From NCBI GenBank assembly GCA_028867785.1, contig JAGWFS010000007.1:22635-86634 (forward strand): a stretch of DNA of 64,000 bases, given 5' to 3'. The position numbers and the translations under genes were made by a program. The DNA is from Nitrososphaerota archaeon (GTDB lineage Archaea > Thermoproteota > Nitrososphaeria > Nitrososphaerales > Nitrosopumilaceae). The stretch's first letter is position 1, and each line of letters starts with the position of its first letter. This document shows, in pieces, positions 43,871 through 52,653 of the stretch. The notes beneath the pieces were generated by a model. It had not been told where the DNA came from, did no database searches, and saw nothing but the letters and a program-made list of their open reading frames with translations.

Positions 43871-44097
43871 AAGCGCCAATATACGTATACATCTCCATAA
43901 TGTGGATAATGATCATAGCCGGCGGCGGCCTTCTCTTTACTATAATTGCACCGCTGAGGATACACGGCTTTGGAGGGTATGACGAAATCTTGGATTCGGC
44001 TGTAAAGGCAGGAATTGCAATCTTGCTTGTTATTCTCTGGGTTTTCATTGTATCAAAGATAAAGAACTGGATATTTCACAAGCAGATTCAGAACTAG
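43867..44097 (+). CDS. Small two-helix membrane protein
   Basis: 76 residues, ATGA overlap with the glycosyltransferase. Two hydrophobic segments ([20 protein letters not shown] and [14 protein letters not shown]) and a basic tail. Probably works with or stabilises the transferase. Convergent overlap of 4 bp with the acyltransferase gene. No family recognised. Confidence 0.7.
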   Translation: MKAPIYVYISIMWIMIIAGGGLLFTIIAPLRIHGFGGYDEILDSAVKAGIAILLVILWVFIVSKIKNWIFHKQIQN

Positions 44098-44570
44098 CTA
44101 TCTTCCCAATCTTTTTTCTTTTTATCGTATTCCTCTCGCGAATATTTTATCTTGGCAGGAACTCCTGCAACCAATGTGTTTGGAGGAACATCTTTGGTAA
44201 CAACTGCGCCCATTGCTACTACGCTGTTCTTGCCTATCGTTACTCCTGCTTTTATGACTGCCCTTGAGCCTATTACAGCTCCGTCTTCTATGGTTACTCC
44301 AATCATTTTTTTGCTTGCTGGGTAAGGATCGTTTGTAAGAGCCGCGGCAGGTCCTATGAATACATTTTTTCCAATTCTTGAAAGCGGCGGAATGTATACC
44401 ATGCCCTCTATCATCGTGTTTTCGCCAATCTTGACATTATAGTCCACGTGAGCCAGGGAGCCAATTTTTACATTGTCTCCAATTTCTGCGCTGTCGCCCA
44501 CGTATGCAAAATGCCATATCCTCACGTTTTTTCCCAACTTTGCCTTGTCTGACACGAAATTTGTAACCAT
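44094..44570 (-). CDS. Left-handed beta-helix (hexapeptide) acyltransferase
   Basis: 158 residues dominated by I-G-x4 hexapeptide repeats ([22 protein letters not shown]), with the conserved His-region typical of sugar O/N-acetyltransferases. A WbbJ/PglD-like role in modifying nucleotide-sugars fits the neighbouring dehydrogenase and glycosyltransferase genes, but substrate is unknown. Confidence 0.85.
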   Translation of the reverse strand: MVTNFVSDKAKLGKNVRIWHFAYVGDSAEIGDNVKIGSLAHVDYNVKIGENTMIEGMVYIPPLSRIGKNVFIGPAAALTNDPYPASKKMIGVTIEDGAVIGSRAVIKAGVTIGKNSVVAMGAVVTKDVPPNTLVAGVPAKIKYSREEYDKKKKDWEDS

Positions 44571-44576
44571 TTTGTA

Positions 44577-44846
44577 TCACAGATGCCAGGGCGATCCATT
44601 ATTGACGACTTTATCAGGCAGCTTGTCTTTGTATTTTTTCAGAAAGTCCATGTCCTGGTTTTTGTCTCTCAATTCGTCTGGTAACATGATGGGAATTTCA
44701 TCTATTATGGGGTAAAATCTAGAACATTTGGAGCAAAATATTGCGCCTTCTGAAATGACTCCGTCTTTTGAAGAAATCTCAAAAACATCAAGCGGAAAAT
44801 GCTTGTCTATGGGACATGCGAGAATTTCCATCATTTTCTTGTTCAT
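44577..44846 (-). CDS. Trm112-like zinc protein
   Basis: 89 residues. MEILACPIDK..FPL ... FCSKCSRFYPIIDEIPIMLPDEL is the Trm112 pattern (two Cys pairs). Trm112 activates several SAM methyltransferases acting on tRNA, rRNA and release factors. Positioned between the acyltransferase and the dehydrogenase with 4-6 bp spacing, so transcription is shared though function may differ. Confidence 0.87.
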   Translation of the reverse strand: MNKKMMEILACPIDKHFPLDVFEISSKDGVISEGAIFCSKCSRFYPIIDEIPIMLPDELRDKNQDMDFLKKYKDKLPDKVVNNGSPWHL

Positions 44847-45778
44847 TTTAGATCTAGATAGATTGGAGTCCCTTTATGGCTAGATAAAAGTGCCGCTTCC
44901 GCTATCTTTGTCGTGTTTACTGCATGTTCTGGTCTTACTCTGATATTTTCCTTGCCCTCTGATGCGGCAATAAAGTTTTTAATTTCAAGAAGTAGCGGCT
45001 CTTCTGTATTCTTGCGTGGAATCTCAGCCCCTGCATCTGTTTCAATCTTCACTTCTTGTGTAATAAAATCCGAGGAAATTATCGCGTCGCTGCAAACAGC
45101 ATTAAACTTTCTAACCCTGATTGGAGTTATCCAGTTTGATGAAATGATGGCTACTTTGTTTTCTTTAAACCCGAGCATTATGGTGGCAAAATCCTCGTGT
45201 TCGTGTCTTATTTTTCCAGATCTTGCAAAGACTACCTCTGGAACATCATCAAAGAGCCACATCGCGGTATCTATGTCATGCACCGAGGTGTCATAAATTA
45301 TGCCCACATCCTTGATGTGTAGAGGCATTCTGTTTTCGCGATGAAATTCCAACATTATCAGTTCGCCATATTTTTTTGTCTTGACGTATTCCTTTACTAG
45401 GGATACTGCTGGATTGAATCGTTCAATGTAGCCTGATGTCAGAACAACTTTGTTCTTTCTTGCCAATTCTAGCAAATCCTCACCCTCTCGAGAAAGATAT
45501 GTCATGGGTTTCTCAACAAAGACGTTTTTTTTCTTTTGTAACAGGGTCTTGGCAATATCGAAATGAGTCGAGGTAGGAGTGCAAACAAATACGCCGTCAA
45601 ATTGTTCTGTTTCTAAAAGAGCGTCTATGTTTGAATAATGATTGACTGAATACTTGGCACCTAGTTCTCTGGCCTTTGACAAATCTGCATCGCAAATTGC
45701 TGAAAGGACTCCAAGTTGGGAGAGGATCCTTGCATGATTCTTGCCGAAACCGCCGACCCCGATTTGTACAATCTTCAT
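44843..45778 (-). CDS. Gfo/Idh/MocA-family oxidoreductase
   Basis: 311 residues: a Rossmann NAD site VQIGVGGFGKNHARIL, then the GFO_IDH_MocA domain with VEKPMTYLSREGEDL (catalytic Lys region). In glycan gene sets this family oxidises UDP-GlcNAc-type sugars at C3 before amination and acetylation. With the acyltransferase next to it and an aminotransferase two genes upstream, a nucleotide-sugar modification role is plausible; the actual substrate is unknown. Confidence 0.88.
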   Translation of the reverse strand: MKIVQIGVGGFGKNHARILSQLGVLSAICDADLSKARELGAKYSVNHYSNIDALLETEQFDGVFVCTPTSTHFDIAKTLLQKKKNVFVEKPMTYLSREGEDLLELARKNKVVLTSGYIERFNPAVSLVKEYVKTKKYGELIMLEFHRENRMPLHIKDVGIIYDTSVHDIDTAMWLFDDVPEVVFARSGKIRHEHEDFATIMLGFKENKVAIISSNWITPIRVRKFNAVCSDAIISSDFITQEVKIETDAGAEIPRKNTEEPLLLEIKNFIAASEGKENIRVRPEHAVNTTKIAEAALLSSHKGTPIYLDLK

Positions 45779-45779
45779 A

Positions 45780-46703
45780 TCAATACACAGGAGTTATCCA
45801 GTGGGAATACTTTTTGTTTCTTCCCATCGTGATCTCAGCATAGGCGCTTCGTATCTGCTGTGTGATCTTGCCAACCTTGCCATCTCCGACCTTTTTTCCA
45901 TCTATTGAAATAATTGGGGTTATCTCCGCTGCAGTGCCGGTCAGAAATACCTCATCGGCAAAATAAATTTCAGTTCTGGGCACGTCACGCTCTACTGTCT
46001 CATAACCTTGTTCCTTTGCTATTTTGATCACCGAGTCCTTTGTGATTCCTTCTAGTGCAGAAGAACTGGAGGAAGGTGTTATCAGTTTCTTGTCTCGTAG
46101 GATGAATATGTTCTCGCCTGGTGCCTCACTTATGTTTCCAAGATGATCCAGCAAAATGGCTTCATCATATCCATTTCTTTTGCATTCCTGCGTTGCCAAA
46201 ATTGAATTTAGGTAATTGCCGCCCATCTTTGCAAGTGGGGGGATGGAAATGTCATGAATCCTTCTCCATGATGAAATGCCAGCCTTGATTCCGTTTTTAT
46301 TAAACAGGTCCCCGAAGGGGAACATTACTACTGCCGCGTGTGTTGGACTGTTCTCTGTTACATGGAGGTTTATTCCATAACGTCCCACGAAATAAAATGG
46401 TCGTATATAGCAGGATTCTTTTACATTGTTCTTCTTGCAAAGTCCTGTTATTGCATCAGCTATTTGTTTGTCAGTAAATTTCAGTGAAATGGAATATACC
46501 TTTCCAGAATTTCTAAATCTCTTGATGTGATCACGTAGCCTGAAAATGTAAAGATTTTCTGAATTCCAATACCCTCTCAGTCCTTCAAAAACAGAGGTTC
46601 CATAATGTATGGCATGAGTCATTACAGAAACATTAGCTTCGCCGTCTCTCATAAATTTCCCGTCAAACCAGACAAATCTGGGAACAAAAGTTTTCATATG
46701 CAA
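45780..46703 (-). CDS. ilvE: Branched-chain amino-acid aminotransferase
   Basis: 307 residues, class IV PLP aminotransferase: HYGTSVFEGLRGYWN, RMGGNYLNSI (with the PLP Lys in SMARMGGNY-like KMGGNYLN), LLDHLGNISEAPGENIF, and the closing loop TGTAAEITPI. Last step of Leu/Ile/Val synthesis, using glutamate. Confidence 0.92.
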   Translation of the reverse strand: MHMKTFVPRFVWFDGKFMRDGEANVSVMTHAIHYGTSVFEGLRGYWNSENLYIFRLRDHIKRFRNSGKVYSISLKFTDKQIADAITGLCKKNNVKESCYIRPFYFVGRYGINLHVTENSPTHAAVVMFPFGDLFNKNGIKAGISSWRRIHDISIPPLAKMGGNYLNSILATQECKRNGYDEAILLDHLGNISEAPGENIFILRDKKLITPSSSSSALEGITKDSVIKIAKEQGYETVERDVPRTEIYFADEVFLTGTAAEITPIISIDGKKVGDGKVGKITQQIRSAYAEITMGRNKKYSHWITPVY

Positions 46704-46728
46704 AACCCACTCTGACTATAATTTATTT

Positions 46729-47349
46729 CTACCAGAACCCTATGCTTGGAAATTTCATGCCAAGTACTCTGTATGTAAGATCTGGGGCCTGTGTGAACTT
46801 TTTTACTACGTCCCAGTTATCGTGTATTATCTCAACAATTTCGGGTTCTACAAAATTCTCCCAATCGGTATCCTTTCCTTCTGCTGCCTCAAACATCTTT
46901 TGTTTGACAAACGAGGCGGAGGTTTCCTTTCTTTTGCCCACTTTTGGATTCAACCCATATAGTCTCAACACAAAGGCTTCTGCCTTGTCTCCAGTATATG
47001 TGAAATAATCTGCTCCAATTTCACCCAAGATTTGTTTTTTGATGCCCCATGAATACGGGGAAAGCAATGGCGGCATGTATTTTGCAAACGGCGCATAAAA
47101 CGTATAGTTTGACATTATGGATATGGAATCGCCAAATACTGCTTCGAGCATTTTCTTTCTTAGCTCATAACTGAATGGGAAACTCTTGCTATTGATCTCT
47201 TTGCCGTCAATACTGAAGATTACCGGAAGTACTCTTACTTCGTCGTTATTTTTTAATTCATTGATGATTTCTACGTGTGCCTTGGTAACGGGATTTAAAT
47301 GGGCAAGATAGATTGCTATAGTCAATTGCCTTTTGTATTTGTCTGGCAT
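46729..47349 (-). CDS. HIGH-type nucleotidyltransferase-like protein
   Basis: 206 residues. N-terminal IAIYLAHLNPVTKAHVEIINEL resembles the nucleotide-binding HxGH loop, here HLNPVTKAH with TKAH in place of HxGH, and a second box with KRKETSASFVK (SxTxxR-like position). The family includes NMN adenylyltransferases and pantetheine-phosphate transferases, but the altered HxGH makes the substrate uncertain. It is separate from the aminotransferase. Confidence 0.55.
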   Translation of the reverse strand: MPDKYKRQLTIAIYLAHLNPVTKAHVEIINELKNNDEVRVLPVIFSIDGKEINSKSFPFSYELRKKMLEAVFGDSISIMSNYTFYAPFAKYMPPLLSPYSWGIKKQILGEIGADYFTYTGDKAEAFVLRLYGLNPKVGKRKETSASFVKQKMFEAAEGKDTDWENFVEPEIVEIIHDNWDVVKKFTQAPDLTYRVLGMKFPSIGFW

Positions 47350-47394
47350 ATTTCAATCCTTGACTGAATCTGTAGGTTTTTTTAATTTGTAGGA

Positions 47395-47468
47395 TGGGGA
47401 CGATGGGACTTGAACCCACGACATCCAGCGCCCGAGGCTGGCAGTCTGCCAAGCTAACCTACGTCCCC
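47395..47468 (-). tRNA. tRNA-Pro (anticodon CGG)
   Basis: Acceptor GGGGACG/CGTCCCC, anticodon stem CCAGC/GCTGG around CTCGGGC (CGG), T arm GTGGG-TTCAAGT-CCCAT, discriminator A. No intron, no encoded CCA. Confidence 0.95.
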
Positions 47469-47516
47469 GTAGTTTGGCCAGAATGATACAATATTATCTT
47501 TTCAAATGGATCTTGT

Positions 47517-48356
47517 CTATCCGTATGACTCGTACTTGATCTCGAAGCTCTTGTCTGCTCTCTTGTTTCTTTCAGTCACAAATCCTTTTGGAGTCAACAC
47601 GTCAAGACAACCGTCGATGGTTCCCTGCCAGCCGCAAATGAAGAACACCGTGTTATCCTTGGTAATTTTGTCTCCAACCAGTTTTTCAAGCGGGGACATT
47701 TCTCCGTTCTTTGATTGTAAGAAAGTCTCTACTCTTCCTTTCTGGCCATTCCAGGTTCTGTTAAACCACTCGTCAGGTCTGCTGACAGTAGCTCTGTACC
47801 TGAAATTCCACTTGTCCTTTCCTCTGTCCAAGCTTTCTTCCTCAAGTCTTGCCAGTTCCTCTCTGTAACCAAGCTCGTCCACATAGCTTGCTCCGTGCAA
47901 AACTACTATCTCTCTCTTGCTTCCTGTATCATGAAGATGACGGGCATAGCTTACAAAAGGAGCCAGGCCAGTGCCTCCGCCCAGACAGACAATTCTTCTG
48001 TCGTCTGGCTCTCCATTTGGCTTCTTTTCTTCAATGGTAAAGGCTCCTGTTGGCTTTACCCAAGTAATCTCATCTCCTTCTTTTGCGCTAAATAAAACAG
48101 TTGTAAGACGGCCTGGAAGCGGTTTCCTAACCCATCTGATGTATAGTTCAATGTATTTTCTGTTTTCTGGATTTGATGCAATTGAATAAGCTCTTCTGAT
48201 CACTTTGTTTTCTGATTGTACGTGGGCGCCGAGAGTTACAAACTGGCCTGACTTGTACTGGGGAAGCTCGCCCTCTTTTGGGGTAAACCTGAAAACTGCC
48301 AAATCTTCTTTTTGAATCTGAATGTATGAAATTATTGCTTTGTTCTCTATAACCAC
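47517..48356 (-). CDS. Ferredoxin-NAD(P)+ reductase-like flavoprotein
   Basis: 279 residues: FAD-binding RRAYSIASNPENR and the NAD(P)-binding GGGTGLAPFVSYARH with CGWQGTIDG. Length and domain order (FAD then NAD) match bacterial-type ferredoxin or flavodoxin reductase. It can pass electrons between NAD(P)H and ferredoxin, fitting the two ferredoxins at 35-36 kb. Confidence 0.87.
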   Translation of the reverse strand: MVIENKAIISYIQIQKEDLAVFRFTPKEGELPQYKSGQFVTLGAHVQSENKVIRRAYSIASNPENRKYIELYIRWVRKPLPGRLTTVLFSAKEGDEITWVKPTGAFTIEEKKPNGEPDDRRIVCLGGGTGLAPFVSYARHLHDTGSKREIVVLHGASYVDELGYREELARLEEESLDRGKDKWNFRYRATVSRPDEWFNRTWNGQKGRVETFLQSKNGEMSPLEKLVGDKITKDNTVFFICGWQGTIDGCLDVLTPKGFVTERNKRADKSFEIKYESYG

Positions 48357-48487
48357 GCGAAGAGTTCAATTCCTGATAGTTAAATATCTTATGTTATTTT
48401 GGTCAAGCTGATTTTCTAGTTTACGCTAAACGTTAATAACCGCACAAAAAAAGTTAATGCAAATCAGATCTAACCTCTGATTGAATT

Positions 48488-48561
48488 GGGCCGGTCGTCT
48501 AGCCTAGTAGGATACGCCCTTGGCATGGGTGAGATCGTGGGTTCAAATCCCACCCGGTCCA
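48488..48561 (+). tRNA. tRNA-Ala (anticodon GGC)
   Basis: Acceptor GGGCCGG/CCGGTCC with G3:U70, anticodon stem CGCCC/GGGTG around TTGGCAT (GGC), T arm GTGGG-TTCAAAT-CCCAC, discriminator A. No intron. An oligo-T run (CTTTTTT) follows at once. Confidence 0.95.
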
Positions 48562-48573
48562 CTTTTTTAAAAA

Positions 48574-48981
48574 TCAAGTTACAGTGACTGTAAACGTGGA
48601 CATGGGTGCAAGCGGGTTTATGTTCCGCAAATTATCCCACACAAATACCTGAATCTTGTATGTCCCACTTGTATGCGGAGTCCAGGAAAGAGCCGCAGTA
48701 AGAGTTTGATTTGCAACAAGGGAGCCTGTGGCGTAGTTCAGATCTGATACGGCATCATTAGAATCGATTATCTGAGCAACATATACCCAATTCACGTCTT
48801 TCTGACTTACATCTTTTAGTGATGCCTGTAGGTTAAGCTGCTGGTCTACTACTGGCGAATTGATGTTTTGACCAAGGGAATTGACTATTTTGAAATCTGA
48901 TGTAGAAACCTCGCCATATCCGTATGCAGAATTGATCCCAATCATACCAAGAGAGAAAAATAATGCAAGAAGAAATTTCAC
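48574..48981 (-). CDS. Secreted protein of unknown function
   Basis: 135 residues: signal peptide (FLLALFFSLGMIGINSAYG), then a beta-sandwich domain of the fibronectin/Ig type (INSPVVDQQLNLQASLKDVSQKDVNWVY ... TSGTYKIQVFVWDNL) without anchor. The TATA region separates it from Alba. The NLQASLKD and WVYVAQI phrases resemble domains repeated in thaumarchaeal surface proteins. Confidence 0.8.
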   Translation of the reverse strand: MKFLLALFFSLGMIGINSAYGYGEVSTSDFKIVNSLGQNINSPVVDQQLNLQASLKDVSQKDVNWVYVAQIIDSNDAVSDLNYATGSLVANQTLTAALSWTPHTSGTYKIQVFVWDNLRNINPLAPMSTFTVTVT

Positions 48982-49035
48982 TGCAGGTTTTCTTGCGTTC
49001 TTAGATTTAAATTATCCCCAGAGATAGGGACGCAC

Positions 49036-49320
49036 ATGTCAGAATCTAGAGAAACTATCTACATCGGCAAGAAGCCTCTGATGGCGTATGTTACTTCTAC
49101 GCTCATACAGCTGGCAAACCAACCAAAAATATCTATCAAGGCAAGAGGGCTAAGCATTGGCAGGGCAGTTGACGTGGCTCAAATAATTGCACGCAAGACC
49201 GAAAATGCTGGTTACTCAATAGGAAACATCAAGATTGGATCAGAACAGCTTCAATCACAAGATGGACGCTCTAGGAATGTTTCTACTATAGATATAGAAG
49301 TAAAGAGAAACAATTCTTAA
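49036..49320 (+). CDS. alba: DNA/RNA-binding protein Alba
   Basis: 94 residues, Alba fold: IYIGKKPLMAYVTSTLIQLAN (with the acetylated/methylated Lys equivalent), ISIKARGLSIGRAVDVAQI and KNAGYSIG. A chromatin protein; dimer binds DNA and RNA. Divergent from the secreted protein at 48574. Confidence 0.97.
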   Translation: MSESRETIYIGKKPLMAYVTSTLIQLANQPKISIKARGLSIGRAVDVAQIIARKTENAGYSIGNIKIGSEQLQSQDGRSRNVSTIDIEVKRNNS

Positions 49321-49346
49321 GGAAGCCTTGAAAACTCTTCCTTTTT
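49319..49346 (+). terminator. Hairpin plus T-run after Alba
   Basis: AAGGAAG at 49319-49325 pairs with CTTCCTT at 49337-49343, followed by a T-run. The stem includes the Alba stop codon. It also lies between convergent genes (Alba and the lyase at 49356) and could serve both. Confidence 0.5.
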
Positions 49347-49355
49347 TGTTATTTT

Positions 49356-50219
49356 CTAAGATTTTGTAGCGTATCTGCGTTCCATTTTTTTGAACTTTGA
49401 CAGTTCGACTATCTCGTTGAACTGATCAAAATTAACGAGATGGTTTCTGATCTTTGAGGTGGTCCCGCTTTTCTTTAGTTGTTTTAGAATCTGCAGTGTT
49501 GCAAACGTATTGGCATACAGTACAGAGAGTGGGTAAAGTATGAGATTAAATCCCATCTTGTGCAGGGTGCTTGAGGGAAGTAGTGGTGTAGCTCCGCCTT
49601 CAATCATGTTTGCCACTAACGGAGCATCTATTGATTTTCCTATCTTCTTCATCTCGTCAATTGATCTGGGGGCTTCTATGAATATGGCATCTGCCCCAAT
49701 GTCCTTGTACAAAAGACCTCGCCTGATTGCAGCATCAAGTCCCTCAGTTGCGCGAGAGTCGGTTCTTGCCACAATAACAAAGTCCTTGCTTTTTCTAGCG
49801 TCAAGCGCGGCCCTGAGCTTTTCACCATATTCTTCCTTGGGGACGACCTCTTTTCCTGACATGTGGCCGCATCTCTTTGGCCATTTCTGGTCCTCTAGAA
49901 AAATACCTGAGGCCCCTATTGCCTCTAATTCGTTGACAATCTTCCACACGCTCAAGGGATTTCCATAGCCTGTATCTGCATCCACTATCACCGGTACTGA
50001 CACCGACCTGCAAATCCTTCTTGCATTTTCAATGGTCTCGGTAGATCCGATAAAGCCATAATCAGGCATGCCAAGCAAAGCTGCCGAAGTGCCATATCCT
50101 GTTTGAAACATTGCGTCAAACCCTGCCTTTTGGGCTATTCTGGCCGTTATTGCATCATAAACGCCTGGAAATACCAGCGGCCTGGACTTGTCATGAACTA
50201 TCTTTCTGATGCTTGCCAA
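49356..50219 (-). CDS. Isocitrate lyase / PEP-mutase superfamily lyase
   Basis: 287 residues of the barrel: DADTGYGNPLSVWKIVNELEA (metal DxD), the loop EDQKWPKRCGHMSGKEVV with the lyase KRCGH motif, and VARTDSRATEGLDAAI. This fits 2-methylisocitrate lyase or an oxaloacetate-type decarboxylase. A GTG/ATG choice was not needed; the start is at 50219. Specific substrate unknown. Confidence 0.87.
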   Translation of the reverse strand: MASIRKIVHDKSRPLVFPGVYDAITARIAQKAGFDAMFQTGYGTSAALLGMPDYGFIGSTETIENARRICRSVSVPVIVDADTGYGNPLSVWKIVNELEAIGASGIFLEDQKWPKRCGHMSGKEVVPKEEYGEKLRAALDARKSKDFVIVARTDSRATEGLDAAIRRGLLYKDIGADAIFIEAPRSIDEMKKIGKSIDAPLVANMIEGGATPLLPSSTLHKMGFNLILYPLSVLYANTFATLQILKQLKKSGTTSKIRNHLVNFDQFNEIVELSKFKKMERRYATKS

Positions 50220-50252
50220 CTGTCGCTATACCGTTCTACAATTATTTATTGC

Positions 50253-50762
50253 TTAATTGATCCTGATTTCCTTGCCTTGGGATCTCTTGTCAGAAGCCTC
50301 GATCTTTCGCAGCTCGGACTCTAGGAATCTTCTATACCTTTGGGTCTCGTCTTTTGTCATGTATGAGATATTTGAGCTCAGCGAGTTTCCGATGGTGCTC
50401 ATACGCTCTATAAGATCCATGGCTACAAACTTGCCCACGTTGCCCATCCTGAAAATCACATCCAGTTGGTTCTTGACTATCTTGTCTAGCGTTTCAAGAT
50501 CCTCTGAAACAACCCTTCCCTTCTTTGTGATCTGATATTTTCCTTCTCGAGTCTCCTCGATCAGGCCGTCGTCTAGTAGCCTGCCAAGCAGAGGATATAT
50601 CAGCCCGGGAGAAGGTTTCCACTTTCCACCGCTCTGGGCAACTGCCGTGTCGATTATCTCTTTTCCAGTACTTGGTTTCTTCTTCAACGTATCCAAAATG
50701 AAATATCTTGAAAATCCCCTCGGGATTGAACTTCCTACTCTTTGAAACCAGTCTGAAATCAT
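50253..50762 (-). CDS. PadR-family transcriptional regulator
   Basis: 169 residues from ATG 50762 (an upstream in-frame GTG at 50777 lies inside the operator and is less likely). Winged helix of PadR type: GFSRYFILDTLKKKPSTGKEII, GGKWKPSPGLIYPLLGRLLDDGLIEE and the wing TREGKYQITKKGR. C-terminal helical dimerisation domain (about 100-169). A two-copy 12-bp palindrome sits directly at the promoter, consistent with autoregulation. Divergent from the sdh operon. Confidence 0.88.
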   Translation of the reverse strand: MISDWFQRVGSSIPRGFSRYFILDTLKKKPSTGKEIIDTAVAQSGGKWKPSPGLIYPLLGRLLDDGLIEETREGKYQITKKGRVVSEDLETLDKIVKNQLDVIFRMGNVGKFVAMDLIERMSTIGNSLSSNISYMTKDETQRYRRFLESELRKIEASDKRSQGKEIRIN

Positions 50763-50790
50763 CACTAGTGATATCACTAGCGATATATAT
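50761..50790. promoter_or_regulatory. Tandem palindromic operator of the PadR gene
   Basis: ATCACTAGTGAT (50761-50772, a perfect palindrome) is followed head to tail by ATCACTAGCGAT (50773-50784, one mismatch), then ATATATAT (50783-50790) as TATA box 21-28 nt from the ATG. Thus the operator fills the space between TATA and start codon, and repressor binding would block initiation. Confidence 0.65.
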
Positions 50791-50903
50791 TAATGATTCG
50801 GGTCAGAGTTTTGCTGCAAATTATTATGATATGCTCCATACCGACCCCAGCATGGAGAAAAATCATTCGTTTGCACAACTCGAGTCCATCCATCCTTCAC
50901 AAG

Positions 50904-50915
50904 ACATATTTATGA
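50904..50915 (+). promoter_or_regulatory. TATA box of the sdh operon
   Basis: ACATATTTATGA lies 26-37 nt before ATG 50941, the normal spacing for a leaderless start. No palindrome like that of the PadR promoter is seen here. Confidence 0.5.
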
Positions 50916-50940
50916 AGTCTGAAAAGGAAGATGTCGAACC

Positions 50941-52653
50941 ATGGTTAACAGCATAGAAAACGATCTTCTAATCGTGGGCTCTGGCCTTGCTGGTTTACGG
51001 GCTGCTATTCAAGCGGCAAAGGTTGCACCGCATATCAAGATAGCTGTTATTTCAAAATTGCAGGTCATGCGTTCCCACTCTGTTTCTGCTGAAGGGGGCA
51101 CTGCTGCCGTACTTTATCCCGAGGACGGGGATACCATCGAATCTCATGTGTATGATACTGTCAAAGGAAGCGATTTTCTTGGAGACCAGGATGTAATAGA
51201 AAAACTTGTTTCTGAAATGCCATCTGAGGTATATCAGCTTGAACACTGGGGAATGCCTTGGTCCAGAAGAGAAGATGGAAGAATTGGCCAGAGAAACTTT
51301 GGAGGATACAGCTTTCCAAGAGCTACCTTTGCTCAAGACAAGGTGGGATTCTATGAAATGCAGACTCTCTACGATACATGCCAGAAATTTGACAACATTG
51401 AATTCTATAACGAGTGGTTTGTTACATCTATTATCCATGATGGGCAAAGATTCTGTGGTGTTACTGCTATCGAAATGTCAAGCGGCACATTCTACACGTT
51501 CAAGTCAAAGGCACTGATTATTGCCACTGGCGGGGCAGGCAGGGTTTACAGCTTTTCAACATATGCACTAGCATCAACCCCTGACGGTCTTGACATGGCA
51601 TATCGTGCCGGCATGGCACTAAAGGACATGGAATTTGTCCAGTTCCATCCGACTGGGATACTGCCTTCGGGTATACTGATTACAGAAGGGGCCAGGGGAG
51701 AAGGAGGATATCTGCTCAACAACAAAGGCGAACGCTTTATGAAAAAATATGCTCCAAGTAAACTGGAGCTGGCATCAAGAGACGTTGTGTCCCGTGCAAT
51801 GATTACTGAAATCAACGAGGGACGCGGCTTCAAGCACGATACGGGAGTAGACTGCTTGAAACTAGACCTAAGGCATCTGGGAAAAGAGCTGATCATAAGA
51901 AAACTTCCAGCCATAAGGGAGATATCGTTAAAATTTTCAGGAATAGACCCGTCTGATGAGCCAGTAGATGTTAGACCCGTGTGCCATTACATGATGGGCG
52001 GAATTCACACCACCATTGATGGGGCAACTGAGATTCAAGGCATATGGGCCGCAGGAGAGGCCGCATGTAATAGCGTCCATGGTGCAAATAGGCTTGGAGC
52101 AAATTCTACTGCAGAGTGTCTTGTATGGGGAAAAATAACTGGAGAACTTGCCGCAAAATACGTCCTGGAGGGCAAGAGTTCCCCCCCGTTTCCATTACAT
52201 CTGGTTGCAAACGAAGAAAAAAGAATCTATGATGGAGTCTTTAGGGGCACGGGCAGTGTAAACCCATACGAGGTAAGGCACGAGCTAACTGAAATCATGA
52301 ACCGCAAGGCATATGTCTTTAGAACTGAAAGCGAGCTTGTGGAAGGTCTCAAGTTGATAAGGGACCTGCGACAAAAAACATGGAAACATGTAGACGACAA
52401 AGCCAAAGAGTATAATACTAATTTTACAAACGTGATGGAACTTGATTCGATGTTCCGTGTAGCCGAAGTAATTTTAATGGGTGCAATTTGGAGGAAAGAG
52501 TCCCGAGGAGCTCATGCAAGAACAGACTATCCGGCCAGGGATGACAAGAACTTTTTGGCCCACACTCTAGTCTACTATGATACAAAAGAACCTGTCATAA
52601 AGACTCATCCTGTCACTATTACTAAATACAAGCCAGTGGAGAGAAAGTACTGA
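50941..52653 (+). CDS. sdhA: Succinate dehydrogenase flavoprotein subunit
   Basis: 570 residues: FAD site VGSGLAGLRAAIQAA, the covalent-flavin His region RSHSVSAEGGTAA, the catalytic RGEGGYLLN-type loop and HPTGILPSG, VCHYMMGGIHTTIDG and GANRLGANSTAECLV. Complex II oxidises succinate in the TCA cycle and reduces quinone. First gene of sdhA-C-D-B; ATG overlap/spacing of 1 nt to the next gene. Confidence 0.96.
   Translation: MVNSIENDLLIVGSGLAGLRAAIQAAKVAPHIKIAVISKLQVMRSHSVSAEGGTAAVLYPEDGDTIESHVYDTVKGSDFLGDQDVIEKLVSEMPSEVYQLEHWGMPWSRREDGRIGQRNFGGYSFPRATFAQDKVGFYEMQTLYDTCQKFDNIEFYNEWFVTSIIHDGQRFCGVTAIEMSSGTFYTFKSKALIIATGGAGRVYSFSTYALASTPDGLDMAYRAGMALKDMEFVQFHPTGILPSGILITEGARGEGGYLLNNKGERFMKKYAPSKLELASRDVVSRAMITEINEGRGFKHDTGVDCLKLDLRHLGKELIIRKLPAIREISLKFSGIDPSDEPVDVRPVCHYMMGGIHTTIDGATEIQGIWAAGEAACNSVHGANRLGANSTAECLVWGKITGELAAKYVLEGKSSPPFPLHLVANEEKRIYDGVFRGTGSVNPYEVRHELTEIMNRKAYVFRTESELVEGLKLIRDLRQKTWKHVDDKAKEYNTNFTNVMELDSMFRVAEVILMGAIWRKESRGAHARTDYPARDDKNFLAHTLVYYDTKEPVIKTHPVTITKYKPVERKY

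Noticed and set aside
50708..50956. 82-codon plus frame over the PadR/sdh divergent region
   Set aside because: It crosses the PadR operator and the sdh TATA and has no conserved pattern.
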